Below are positions 6,433 through 13,276 of a stretch of DNA of 13,473 nt, piece after piece (within the stretch, counting starts at the first letter, position 1; each line of letters begins with the position of its first letter). The stretch covers positions 10,388 to 23,860 of the forward strand of contig DHWS01000134.1 in NCBI GenBank assembly GCA_002413305.1. The letters run 5' to 3'. A program made the translations under genes and the position numbers. The DNA is from Actinobacteria bacterium UBA5176. Lineage in GTDB: Bacteria > Actinomycetota > UBA4738. The notes beneath the pieces were generated by a model. That model was not told the DNA's origin and made no database searches. It saw only the letters and a list, made by a program, of their open reading frames with translations.

Positions 6433-7349
6433 TGGACCGCTCCGAGCACCCGGAGCCGTCGGCAGAGGGTCCGGCGAGCGACCTCAGGGGGATGCATCCC
6501 TCGGCGGTGACGCTCTCCGGCGGCCCTCACCGCCGTCGGAGCCGGTGGATCACTGTGAGCACCGTGATCGTCGGCGTGGGTCTCCTCGCCGCGCTGTTCG
6601 ACTTCGGGTTGGGACGCGATCCGAGCATCATCCGTTCTCCGCTCCTCGGCCGGCGGGCGCCGGACTTCACCCTGCGGACGCTGGACGGGTCTCGAACGGT
6701 CCGATTGGCCGATCTGCGGGGTCAGGTCGTGATCGTCAACTTCTGGGCATCCTGGTGTGCGGCCTGCCGCGAAGAGCACCCCGCGCTCCAGGACGCCTGG
6801 GAGCGGTACCGGGACCAGGGCGTGGTCCTGGTGGGGATCGACTTCCAGGACCAGAGGCAACCCGCCCTCGACTTCATGCGCGAGATGGGCGGCGACTGGC
6901 CGGTGGTGGAGGATCCGGGTGGACGCACCGCGCTGGACTACGGCGTGGCCGGGGTGCCGGAGACGTTCTTCATCGGCCGGGACGGCGTCATCCGATTCAA
7001 GCAGATCGGGCCGTCATCGTACGAGCTGCTGACCGACCAGATCCAGCGGTTGCTGGACCGACGGGGATGGGGGCAAGCATGGGAGACGACGGGCGGCTGG
7101 GAGCGTCGAAGGAGGCGATGCCGGGTGCTGGGGTGTGAGATGGGCTCGATGTTCGGGATGGGCTGGTGGATGTGGTTCCCGGGCCTACTGATCCTCGGGG
7201 CGCTGATCGTCTTCGGCACGTGGGCCGTGGGCCGGTCCGGGCCCCGCTCTGAGGGACCGGTGCGGATCCTTGAGAAGCGCTATGCGCGCGGGGAGATCGA
7301 CGCCGAGGAGTTCGAGCGGCGTCGGGCCACGCTGGAGGGGTCCCGATGA
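6432..7349 (+). CDS. TlpA/ResA-like thioredoxin fused to a C-terminal SHOCT membrane segment
   Basis: The 305-residue frame has a membrane anchor (about 40-60), then a thioredoxin-fold domain with NFWASWCAACREEHP (Cys109, Cys112) and a cis-Pro loop GVPETFF (Pro176). The fold ends near residue 211. An arginine-rich stretch (212-236) leads to a second unit, MGSMFGMGWWMWFPG, a membrane helix (about 246-266) and a SHOCT domain (276-300, RYARGEIDAEEFERR). Homologues of the two halves are normally separate proteins. The SHOCT half has its own ATG at 7140. Codon use in the junction is better in another frame, which ends at TGA 7136-7138, so the single frame may reflect a frameshift joining two genes. 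The redox half should reduce or exchange disulfides outside the membrane, fed by CcdA. The gene overlaps the next by ATGA. Confidence 0.85.
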   Translation: MDRSEHPEPSAEGPASDLRGMHPSAVTLSGGPHRRRSRWITVSTVIVGVGLLAALFDFGLGRDPSIIRSPLLGRRAPDFTLRTLDGSRTVRLADLRGQVVIVNFWASWCAACREEHPALQDAWERYRDQGVVLVGIDFQDQRQPALDFMREMGGDWPVVEDPGGRTALDYGVAGVPETFFIGRDGVIRFKQIGPSSYELLTDQIQRLLDRRGWGQAWETTGGWERRRRRCRVLGCEMGSMFGMGWWMWFPGLLILGALIVFGTWAVGRSGPRSEGPVRILEKRYARGEIDAEEFERRRATLEGSR

Positions 7350-7936
7350 GGATCCGGGGGTCGTTGCTCCTCACCGCGCTGGCTCTCCTGGGCCTGGTAG
7401 CGGCCGCGTGCGGGGGCGGAGCAACAGCGGAATTGCCAGCGGCAGCCGGCGAGGGCCCAAGGGTCGGCGACCCCGCTCCGGCGTTCAGCCTACCTTCGGC
7501 TCAGGGCCGGACCGTCTCGCTGGCGGAGGCCCGCGGCCGCAAGCCGGTGCTCCTGTACTTCAGCATGGGTTCGACTTGAGCTGGCTGCATGCAGCAGGTA
7601 GTTGACCTGCAGAACAGCAAGGACTTCCAGGCCCTCGGGGTGGAGCTGCTCAGCATCTCTCCGGACTCGGTCCAGGCGTGGGCCAAGGAGGGCTCGGCCA
7701 AGGGCGTCCACACACCCCTTCTCTCGGACCCGGGCAACCGGGTGGCCAGCGCCTACGGGGTGATGCGGTGGGGGATGGGCGACGGAACCATGCCCGGGCA
7801 CACCTTCGTGCTCGTGGACAGCACCGGCCGCATCAGCTGGATCCGCGACTACGGAGCGCCCGAGCACGGCGGACTGATGTACGTGGCTCCGAAGGACCTG
7901 GTGCCCCTGATCGCCGCGCGCGTGGAGGGTCCCTGA
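7346..7936 (+). CDS. Predicted selenocysteine-containing peroxiredoxin/TlpA-like lipoprotein
   Basis: Read through the in-frame TGA at 7577-7579, this is one 196-residue protein. ATG 7346 overlaps the previous stop; TGA 7934-7936 ends it. Residues 1-22 are a lipoprotein signal with lipobox LVAAAC (Cys22). The entry loop VGDPAPAFSLP and strand KPVLLYFS are typical of redoxin/AhpC-TSA proteins. The active site is GST-U-AGC with the TGA as residue 78 and Cys81 three residues on, so selenocysteine takes the place of the first Cys of CxxC. The second half has the expected strand (ELLSISPD), a cis-Pro loop (TMPGHTFVLVDSTG, Pro150) and C-terminal helix. Neither half alone makes a fold, and the ATG at 7589 has no ribosome binding site. 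Likely role: peroxide or disulfide reduction at the outer face of the membrane, recharged by neighbouring thioredoxin-like proteins. Alternatives: point-mutation pseudogene or sequence error. Confidence 0.8.
7584..7618 (+). promoter_or_regulatory. Candidate bacterial SECIS hairpin
   Basis: The mRNA just behind the TGA can form an upper stem GCAGGT (7594-7599) / ACCTGC (7605-7610) with loop AGTTG, and a lower stem GCTG (7584-7587) / CAGC (7615-7618) across an internal loop. The apical loop begins 20 bases after the TGA and has G as its second base. The bacterial SECIS model as I know it asks for a small apical loop with a G in its first two positions, about 16-37 bases from the UGA, so all criteria visible by eye are met. 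It would bind SelB to insert selenocysteine. The codons over and before it include ACT, GCT, GTA and GTT, unlike the G/C-ending codons elsewhere in the gene, as expected if RNA structure constrains them. Confidence 0.68.
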
Positions 7937-8478
7937 TGCCCCGCGCCCTCGATGAGCGCCGGCACTCCACGCTCCGGGCGGCGTGTGTGGCCGGTGCCGT
8001 CGTGCTCGCCCTGGTCTCGGCAGGGTGCTCGCCCCCGGCATCCCAGCCGTCGGCGCCCGAGGGGTCGCTCCTGCCCTCCAGCCCCACCGCGCTCCCTCAG
8101 TTCGACCCGGCTCGCTTTCACGAGCTCCTGGCCCAGCTCCGGGGGAAGCCGGTCTTGGTCAACGTCTGGGCGTCCTGGTGCGGTCCGTGCATCGTAGAAG
8201 CCCCGGGCCTGGCCCGTGCGGCCCGCGACTACCGGGGACGGGTGCAGTTCTTGGGCGTGGACGTGCTGGACCAGCGCGGGGCCGCCCAGGCCTTCATCCG
8301 GAAGTACGGGTGGACCTATCCCAGCGTGTTCGATCCCACCGGGGCCATCCGAAACGACCTGGGGTTCATCGGCCAGCCAGTGACCGTCGTGTTGGACTCG
8401 GCCGGCAGGCGGGTCTTCACGTGGAGCGGCGCCCTCGCCGAATCGCGGCTGCAGAAGGAGTTGAGCGCGGTTGCCTGA
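7936..8478 (+). CDS. TlpA-like thioredoxin-fold lipoprotein
   Basis: ATG 7936 overlaps the selenoprotein stop by one base (TGATG). The 180-residue product has a lipoprotein signal (lipobox VSAGC, Cys31), a low-complexity Ser/Pro linker, then a compact thioredoxin domain: KPVLVNVWASWCGPC with the classic CGPC active site, a second strand VQFLGVDVLD, a cis-Pro loop GQPVTVVLDSAG and a final helix. It is anchored on the outer face of the cytoplasmic membrane and should act as a thiol reductase or cytochrome c / copper-site thiol partner, as TlpA, ResA and CcmG do. As the immediate neighbour of the selenoprotein, it is a good candidate to be its reductant; that pairing is inference. Confidence 0.92.
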   Translation: MPRALDERRHSTLRAACVAGAVVLALVSAGCSPPASQPSAPEGSLLPSSPTALPQFDPARFHELLAQLRGKPVLVNVWASWCGPCIVEAPGLARAARDYRGRVQFLGVDVLDQRGAAQAFIRKYGWTYPSVFDPTGAIRNDLGFIGQPVTVVLDSAGRRVFTWSGALAESRLQKELSAVA

Positions 8479-9514
8479 GCCATCCATCCAGGAAGGGGGC
8501 TCGTTCATCGCCCCTGCGGCCATCACCTCCGCCCTGCGTGCGTTCGCCGCAGGCGATCTTCCGGGATTCCCGGTGACCCGCCGGCAACTGCTGGGCGGCC
8601 TGGGACTGACCCTGCTCGGGGTGGCGTGCACCCGTGCCGGCACGCGAACCGGCTCGAGCGCTCCTTCGGGCTCGATCGACTCGCTCGTCGCCGGGGCGTC
8701 GCAAGTATCGGTCCTGGGGACGGGAGCCGACGCCCCGCCCTTGGGCCCGGGAAGGAACCGCCTCGGGGTGATCCTGGTGACGCCGCAGAACAGCGTCATC
8801 GAAGGCGGCACCGCCCGGGTGTGGGTGGCCAAGGACACGAAGAGCCGGGCGATGGGTCCATACGAGGCGCCCTGGTACGAGCTCACCGCGTACGAGAAGA
8901 CGCGCGACCGATCCCCTCGGACCCCTCTGCCCGGACTGTTCGCCACCGAGATCGACCTGCCGGCCGCGGGGATCTGGAACGTCGGAGTGACGGTCTCGGC
9001 AGGGCCCCGCCGCTTCGCGGGAGCCGGGGTTCTCCAGGTGACCAGCGGCGCGACCCCAGCCCAGCTCGGCTCCAACGCGATCCAGGTCCCGACGCCGGTG
9101 GCCACGTCGGTGGCCAAGATCAAGGAGATCTGCACCAGGACGCCGGTCTGTGACATGCACTACGTCTCGCTGGAGGACGCCCTGTCGAGCGGAAAGCCCA
9201 CCGTCATCTCCTTCGCCACTCCCCTGTTGTGCAGCACGAGGACATGCGGCCCGGTGGTGGACGAGCAGCTGCTCGTGTTCGAGGGGTTGGGGAAGGATCG
9301 GGCGAACTTCATTCACGTGGAGGAGTTCCTGCCCGGCAAGGATCTTCAACCGCCCCCGGCCACCGCGGAGAACCTGTCCCCGGCGTTCAAGGCGTGGGGC
9401 TTCGACACGGATCCGTGGCTGGTGATCGCCGACAAGGGCGGAGTGATCCGGTTCCGGGCCCTCGGGGTCATCTCCGCCGCCGAGATCCAGCTCGCCCTCC
9501 AGCCGTTGCTATGA
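8471..9514 (+). CDS. Exported lipoprotein with beta-sandwich and thioredoxin-like CxxxxC domain
   Basis: I chose TTG 8471, which overlaps the previous gene by eight bases and has AAGGAG ten bases upstream; GTG 8573 is the alternative and would start directly at the signal peptide. From TTG the protein has 347 residues. TRRQLLGGLGLTLLGVAC (36-53) looks like a twin-arginine signal with a lipobox (Cys53). Residues about 95-190 look like an immunoglobulin-like beta domain (GTARVWVA, GLFATEIDLPAAGIWNVGV). Residues about 205-347 look thioredoxin-like: KPTVISFATPLLCSTRTCGP carries Cys254 and Cys259 with four residues between, and a later strand reads DPWLVIADKGGVIRFRALG. A second pair is Cys221 and Cys227. 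Tat export would mean folding in the cytoplasm first. The function is unknown; a redox or metal-delivery role fits the context. Confidence 0.85.
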   Translation: MPEPSIQEGGSFIAPAAITSALRAFAAGDLPGFPVTRRQLLGGLGLTLLGVACTRAGTRTGSSAPSGSIDSLVAGASQVSVLGTGADAPPLGPGRNRLGVILVTPQNSVIEGGTARVWVAKDTKSRAMGPYEAPWYELTAYEKTRDRSPRTPLPGLFATEIDLPAAGIWNVGVTVSAGPRRFAGAGVLQVTSGATPAQLGSNAIQVPTPVATSVAKIKEICTRTPVCDMHYVSLEDALSSGKPTVISFATPLLCSTRTCGPVVDEQLLVFEGLGKDRANFIHVEEFLPGKDLQPPPATAENLSPAFKAWGFDTDPWLVIADKGGVIRFRALGVISAAEIQLALQPLL

Positions 9515-10134
9515 GCGAGGCAGACGCCGACGAGCCGGCCGACCCGCAGCGACGCGCGTCCCTGCGGCGCTGGCTTCTCGTCGCGGCGGTGGCGACGCCG
9601 ATCGTGCTCCTGGCCGTTGTGGCGTTCGCCCTCCCGCGGCTCGGCGCTCCGCACCCGTCTCGGGATTCCGCCATCGGGGCCGCCGACTTCGCGGCCACAC
9701 CCGTCCCGGAGGACCGGCCCGCCCCGGCGTTCGACCTCCCGGCGCTCGCCGGTCCCGGCTCGATCTCCCTTCGCTCCCCCGCCGGGAGCATCACCGTGGT
9801 GAACATCTGGGCATCCTGGTGCCCGCCGTGTCGCCAGGAGGCGCCCCAGCTGGAGCAGGTGTGGACGCGGTACGAGGGCCGCGGCGTGCGGTTCATCGGA
9901 GTGGACCACCAGGACACCAGGGAGGGCGGTCTGTCGTTCGTGCGGGAGTTCGGCATCACCTATCCCGTCGCCTTCGATCCGGGCGGAACCGTGGCGGCCC
10001 GGTACGGCGCGGTGGGGGTCCCCACCACCTTCGTCATCGCACCCGACGGGCGTATCGCCTACCGCTTCCTGGGCAAGACTACGGCGGCTATGCTGGCGAC
10101 GACCCTGGACCGGCTCCTCGGTCGGTCTGGGTGA
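9511..10134 (+). CDS. TlpA/ResA-like membrane-anchored thioredoxin
   Basis: ATG 9511 overlaps the previous stop (ATGA). The 207-residue product has an N-terminal signal anchor (about 20-41), a short linker and a thioredoxin domain: APAFDLPAL entry strand, TVVNIWASWCPPCRQE with Cys104 and Cys107, the strand GVRFIGVDHQD, and a cis-Pro loop GVPTTFVIAPDGR (Pro171). CPPC is seen in ResA/TlpA/CcmG-type reductases that work outside the membrane in cytochrome c maturation and copper-site assembly. This is the third TlpA-like copy in the run, each with a different middle dipeptide (CAAC, CGPC, CPPC), suggesting distinct redox potentials and partners. Followed at once by copCD. Confidence 0.93.
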   Translation: MSEADADEPADPQRRASLRRWLLVAAVATPIVLLAVVAFALPRLGAPHPSRDSAIGAADFAATPVPEDRPAPAFDLPALAGPGSISLRSPAGSITVVNIWASWCPPCRQEAPQLEQVWTRYEGRGVRFIGVDHQDTREGGLSFVREFGITYPVAFDPGGTVAARYGAVGVPTTFVIAPDGRIAYRFLGKTTAAMLATTLDRLLGRSG

Positions 10135-10145
10135 AGGTCTCGCCG

Positions 10146-12257
10146 ATGGGACCCGCCCAGGACGGCCCGCCGCTCGGATTCCATACCGAGATGCCCGATC
10201 GAGGAGCCCGCAGGGTCCGCCGAGTCGCGGTGTGCGTGCTGGCCGCGGTGGCGGTCGTGGCGGTTCCGGGCGTGGCCGGGGCCCACGCCGTGCTGGCCTC
10301 CTCGCGGCCCGAGGCCGGACAGCGGCTGGGCACCTCCCCCGGGGTGGTGGTCCTCGAGTTCACCGAGCCCTTGAACCAGAAGCTCTCCCGGGCCACCGTG
10401 ACTGATCCCGCCGGGCGAGCATTTACGGGCGGCGTCACCGGGGGCCAGGAGATCCGGGTCGCACTCACCACCAATGCACCCGGTGTGTACACCGTGGGGT
10501 GGGTGTCGGTGAGCACGCTGGACGGCCACGCCGTTCGCGGTTCGTTTCAGTTCGGGGTGGGCGTGTCGCCCGGCGCCGGGTCGGCCGAGACCGCCCAGAC
10601 CACACCGGGGGCGGGCGATCTCGCCATCGGGTTGCTCCGGTGGGTCGAGTACCTCGCCCTGCTCCTGGCCGTGGGGATGCTTCTCCTCCGCAGGCTCGTC
10701 CGGGGGCGGAGCGAGCTCGAGTGGGTTCGACCAGGCCTGATGCTCCCGCTCGCCGTGGCCCTGGGGAGCGGCATCGCGGTGGTGGCGTCGGAGTCGTTCT
10801 CGGCGGCCGGCTCGGCCTCCCTCGCGGCGCTGTGGAACTACCTGACCACCGGGCTCCCAGGGGTCGCCCGCCTCTCAAGGCTGGGCCTGGAGGCGCTGGC
10901 CCTGTTCGCCGCCGTTGTCGGAGCTCCCACCCCGTGGGTCCTGGTGACTGCCGCGATCGGGGCGCTCGCCGCCTCCGGTCACGGCGCGGCCATCCACCCC
11001 ACGTGGTGGGGCATCACCGTCGATGCCGTCCATCTGCTCGCGGCCGGCGTGTGGGCCGGGGGGATCCTGGCCCTGGCGACCCAACGGCCTCCCGGTGGCT
11101 GGCGCTCCCCAGACGGTCGCGCGCTGCTCGTTCGCTTCTCCCCACCCGCGCTGACTGCGTTCACCGTCACCGTCGGGTTCGGAGCCATCCAGGCCATCCA
11201 GGAACTCGGGACCGTCCACGCCCTGGTGGGTTCCTCGTACGGACGGGTGCTCCTGGTCAAGATCGGCCTGGTGGCCGTGATGGTCCCGTTGTCTCTGGTG
11301 GCATGGCGCCTGCGGCGACCCCACCTCCGGTTCGAAGGGACGCTGGCAATCGCGGTGGTTGCCGCGGCGGCCATCCTGGCCGCGTTCCCCATCCCCCCGA
11401 GCCGACTCGTGGAGGAGGAAGCGGCCCAGCAGGCGACTCCCTCAGCCTCCGCCCTCCCCAAGCCCGGCGCGCTCACCATGGGGAGCCACGCAGGGCAGGT
11501 CCTGGTGGGACTGACCCTTCGTCCGGCCCGGCGCGGGACAAACGAGGCCCTGGTCTATCTGCTGCCGCTCGAGGGCAACAAGGCCGCCGCGGACCTCAAG
11601 GCGACGATCACGGCGGCCGGCAGGACGTCGCCGCTTTTGTCGTGTGGGGACACGTGCCGGCGGGCCATCGTGGAGCTCCAGGGTGACCAGGCGCTCGTCA
11701 TCAATGTCGCTGGATCGAAGGGCGGCAAGGCCACCTTCGAGGTCCCGAAGCTTCCAGCGCCGGACGGATCGCTCGTCCTCGAGCGAGCCCAGGCCCGGAT
11801 CCACGAACTGCGCACATACCGACTGTTCGAGACCCTGTCCTCAGGCCTCGCCACGATCCCCAGCCAGTACGCGTTCCAGGCGCCCAACCGGATGGAGTCC
11901 ACGGTCGAGCAGTCGAGGACGGCGTGGATCGGCGACACCCGATACATCAGGGACAAGCCGGGAGCTGCGTGGCAGGTCCAGCCGGGCGGCCCGTCCATCC
12001 CTGTGCCCTCCTTCATCTGGGACTACTTCAAGCCGTTCGTCGATCCCCGCATCGTCGGTGATGAGCGCGTCGACGGCGTCCGGACCACGGTCGTCTCCTT
12101 CGCCGGTGGACAGAAGGGGACGCCGATCTGGTTCCGGCTGTGGATCGATCCTGGGGGGCTGGTGCGCCGTGCCGAGATGCGAGCCCCCGGACACTTCATG
12201 GACGATCGGTACTACGACTTCGACGCGCCGTTCACCATCAGCGCACCGACGGGGTGA
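10146..12257 (+). CDS. CopC-CopD fusion copper protein with extra C-terminal domains
   Basis: From ATG 10146 the product has 703 residues; GTG 10131, overlapping the previous stop, and ATG 10191, which gives a standard 31-residue signal peptide, are alternatives. The signal ends GVAGA before HAVLASSRP, so mature CopC begins with His47. With Asp126 and His128 (STLDGHAVRGSFQF) this reproduces the known N-terminal His / Asp / His Cu(II) site of CopC. A CopD-like region of about eight membrane helices follows (about 158-417), with SGHGAAIHPTWWGITVDAVH and LLAAGVWAGG motifs. A further extracytoplasmic part of about 280 residues holds a beta-rich domain (with Cys pair around LLSCGDTCRR) and a domain resembling the LolA/LppX fold (RTYRLFETLSSG to the end). 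It probably takes up or relays copper; the last part is unusual. Confidence 0.9.
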   Translation: MGPAQDGPPLGFHTEMPDRGARRVRRVAVCVLAAVAVVAVPGVAGAHAVLASSRPEAGQRLGTSPGVVVLEFTEPLNQKLSRATVTDPAGRAFTGGVTGGQEIRVALTTNAPGVYTVGWVSVSTLDGHAVRGSFQFGVGVSPGAGSAETAQTTPGAGDLAIGLLRWVEYLALLLAVGMLLLRRLVRGRSELEWVRPGLMLPLAVALGSGIAVVASESFSAAGSASLAALWNYLTTGLPGVARLSRLGLEALALFAAVVGAPTPWVLVTAAIGALAASGHGAAIHPTWWGITVDAVHLLAAGVWAGGILALATQRPPGGWRSPDGRALLVRFSPPALTAFTVTVGFGAIQAIQELGTVHALVGSSYGRVLLVKIGLVAVMVPLSLVAWRLRRPHLRFEGTLAIAVVAAAAILAAFPIPPSRLVEEEAAQQATPSASALPKPGALTMGSHAGQVLVGLTLRPARRGTNEALVYLLPLEGNKAAADLKATITAAGRTSPLLSCGDTCRRAIVELQGDQALVINVAGSKGGKATFEVPKLPAPDGSLVLERAQARIHELRTYRLFETLSSGLATIPSQYAFQAPNRMESTVEQSRTAWIGDTRYIRDKPGAAWQVQPGGPSIPVPSFIWDYFKPFVDPRIVGDERVDGVRTTVVSFAGGQKGTPIWFRLWIDPGGLVRRAEMRAPGHFMDDRYYDFDAPFTISAPTG

Positions 12258-12260
12258 CCG

Positions 12261-12335
12261 ATGGAGACCTCATTCCTGGACCGGCTTTCGCGCGGGGACC
12301 CGTTCCATGATCAGGCGCCGGGAATGATCGCGTGA
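12261..12335 (+). CDS. Possible 24-residue peptide bridging copCD and ccdA
   Basis: ATG 12261 lies three bases after the copCD stop, and its TGA (12333-12335) overlaps the GTG start of ccdA as GTGA. The peptide METSFLDRLSRGDPF and HDQAPGMIA has no membrane segment and no recognised family. The tight placement on both sides suggests it serves translational coupling, keeping ribosomes on the message between two otherwise separated genes. There is no strong ribosome binding site, so this could also be chance. Confidence 0.35.
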   Translation: METSFLDRLSRGDPFHDQAPGMIA

Positions 12336-13078
12336 TCGCCGACATCGCCCAGCGAGGCGTCCTGGAGTGGTGGGCGCCGCTGCTGGCCTTCGCCGCCGGC
12401 GCCGTATCCTGCGCCTCCCCCTGCGTGCTGCCTCTGGTGCCGGGCTACGTGGCCTTCGTGACGGGTGGCGACTCCCCCGGCGGCGGGACCAAGAGGGCGG
12501 CGGGACCCATTCTGCTGTTCATCGCCGGATTCACCGTGGTGTTCACGTTCGTGTTCGGGTTCGCCGCGAGCTCCGTCGGCCGGTGGCTTCGACTCCCCGC
12601 CGGTCAGCGGATCGCCGGAGCGGTCGTTCTCGGCTTCGGCATCTTCATGCTGCTCTACGCGCTCCGGGTTCGGGTTCCCTGGCTGTATCGGGAGGAGCGG
12701 CCGCTCCTGTCCCGGGTCCGGCCGGGCGCCGCCGGGGCGTTCCCGCTTGGCATGGCCTTCGCCGTGGGATGGACGCCCTGCATCGGCCCCGTCCTCGGCG
12801 CCATCCTGACCCTGGCCGCGGCTCAGGGCACGACAGTCCGCACGCTCCTGCTGCTGTTCTTCTACTCGCTCGGGCTGGGTTTACCGATCTTCCTCCTGGG
12901 GCTGGGGATGCGCTGGGCCATGGGCGCCTCGAGGTTCATCAGCCGGAACTACCGGTGGATCGCGGGCACCGGCGGGGTGCTGATGGTGACGATCGGCGTC
13001 CTTCTGATCAGCGGCGTCTGGGTCCGCCTGCTGGCGCCGCTCCTCCGATTGATCAACCGGTTCACTCCGCCGATCTGA
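12332..13078 (+). CDS. ccdA: CcdA/DsbD-type transmembrane thiol electron carrier
   Basis: From GTG 12332 the product has 248 residues and six membrane helices (about 13-38, 58-82, 93-112, 138-163, 172-194, 211-236), the normal CcdA size. The two catalytic cysteines lie in the usual places: SCASPCVLPLVPGY (Cys31, with an additional Cys27) and GWTPCIGPVLGA (Cys150). CcdA accepts electrons from cytoplasmic thioredoxin and passes them to thioredoxin-fold proteins outside the membrane. Its place at the end of a run of five such proteins makes it their probable electron source. The start overlaps the stop of a 24-codon frame. An open zinc-ribbon stretch continues in the same frame after the TGA. 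Confidence 0.93.
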   Translation: MIADIAQRGVLEWWAPLLAFAAGAVSCASPCVLPLVPGYVAFVTGGDSPGGGTKRAAGPILLFIAGFTVVFTFVFGFAASSVGRWLRLPAGQRIAGAVVLGFGIFMLLYALRVRVPWLYREERPLLSRVRPGAAGAFPLGMAFAVGWTPCIGPVLGAILTLAAAQGTTVRTLLLLFFYSLGLGLPIFLLGLGMRWAMGASRFISRNYRWIAGTGGVLMVTIGVLLISGVWVRLLAPLLRLINRFTPPI

Positions 13079-13177
13079 CTGCCGCCATCCGGGTCGGCGG
13101 GCTACCGATGCCGTGCCTGCCAAACCTACGTCCGCTTCGTCACCTGCAGGCGTTGCGGAATGTTCATCAACTTCTAG
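13079..13177 (+). other. Zinc-ribbon coding stretch in frame behind the ccdA stop
   Basis: Directly after the ccdA TGA the same frame stays open for 32 codons to TAG 13175-13177 and encodes LPPSGSAG followed by YRCRACQTYVRFVTCRRCGM and FINF. The spacing Cys-x2-Cys-x8-Cys-x2-Cys is that of a minimal zinc ribbon. No ATG, GTG or TTG opens it; only a CTG at 13079 or read-through of the TGA would give a protein. It may be a lost start of a small zinc-ribbon gene, a former C-terminal tail of ccdA, or read-through. A hairpin follows the TGA (CCGCC 13082-13086 / GGCGG 13096-13100), but it is too close to fit the SECIS model well. Confidence 0.4.
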
Positions 13178-13191
13178 CCGGGCTAGCCCGG
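13178..13191. other. 14-base perfect palindrome after the zinc-ribbon stretch
   Basis: CCGGGCTAGCCCGG starts directly after TAG 13175-13177 and can form a five-pair stem with a four-base loop. It lies where transcription of the long plus-strand run could end, but lacks a T run. A second small inverted repeat, GCCGT (13236-13240) / ACGGC (13247-13251), lies past the stop of the minus-strand gene. The stretch 13192-13276 shows no gene. Confidence 0.35.
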
Positions 13192-13276
13192 GCGAGGCTG
13201 CAGTTCACAAGGGTGATCAGGGTCTTGACCCCCACGCCGTCAGAACACGGCCTCCGACAGATGTCGTCCGGCCGAC

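Noticed and set aside
7849..9156. A 435-codon open frame on the minus strand
   Set aside because: It lies fully opposite clear thioredoxin-like genes, has no recognisable domain and reads as low-complexity Arg/Pro/Gly sequence; GC-rich DNA produces such shadows.
10499..11686. A 395-codon plus-strand frame inside copCD
   Set aside because: It overlaps the CopC-CopD gene in another frame and is almost pure Arg/Gly/Pro, typical of a shadow frame.
13076..13078. ccdA stop TGA as a second selenocysteine codon
   Set aside because: The protein is already complete at this point, the flanking residues (PPI and LPP) form no redox motif, and the hairpin behind it is too close for the SECIS model. Kept only as an odd zinc-ribbon extension.
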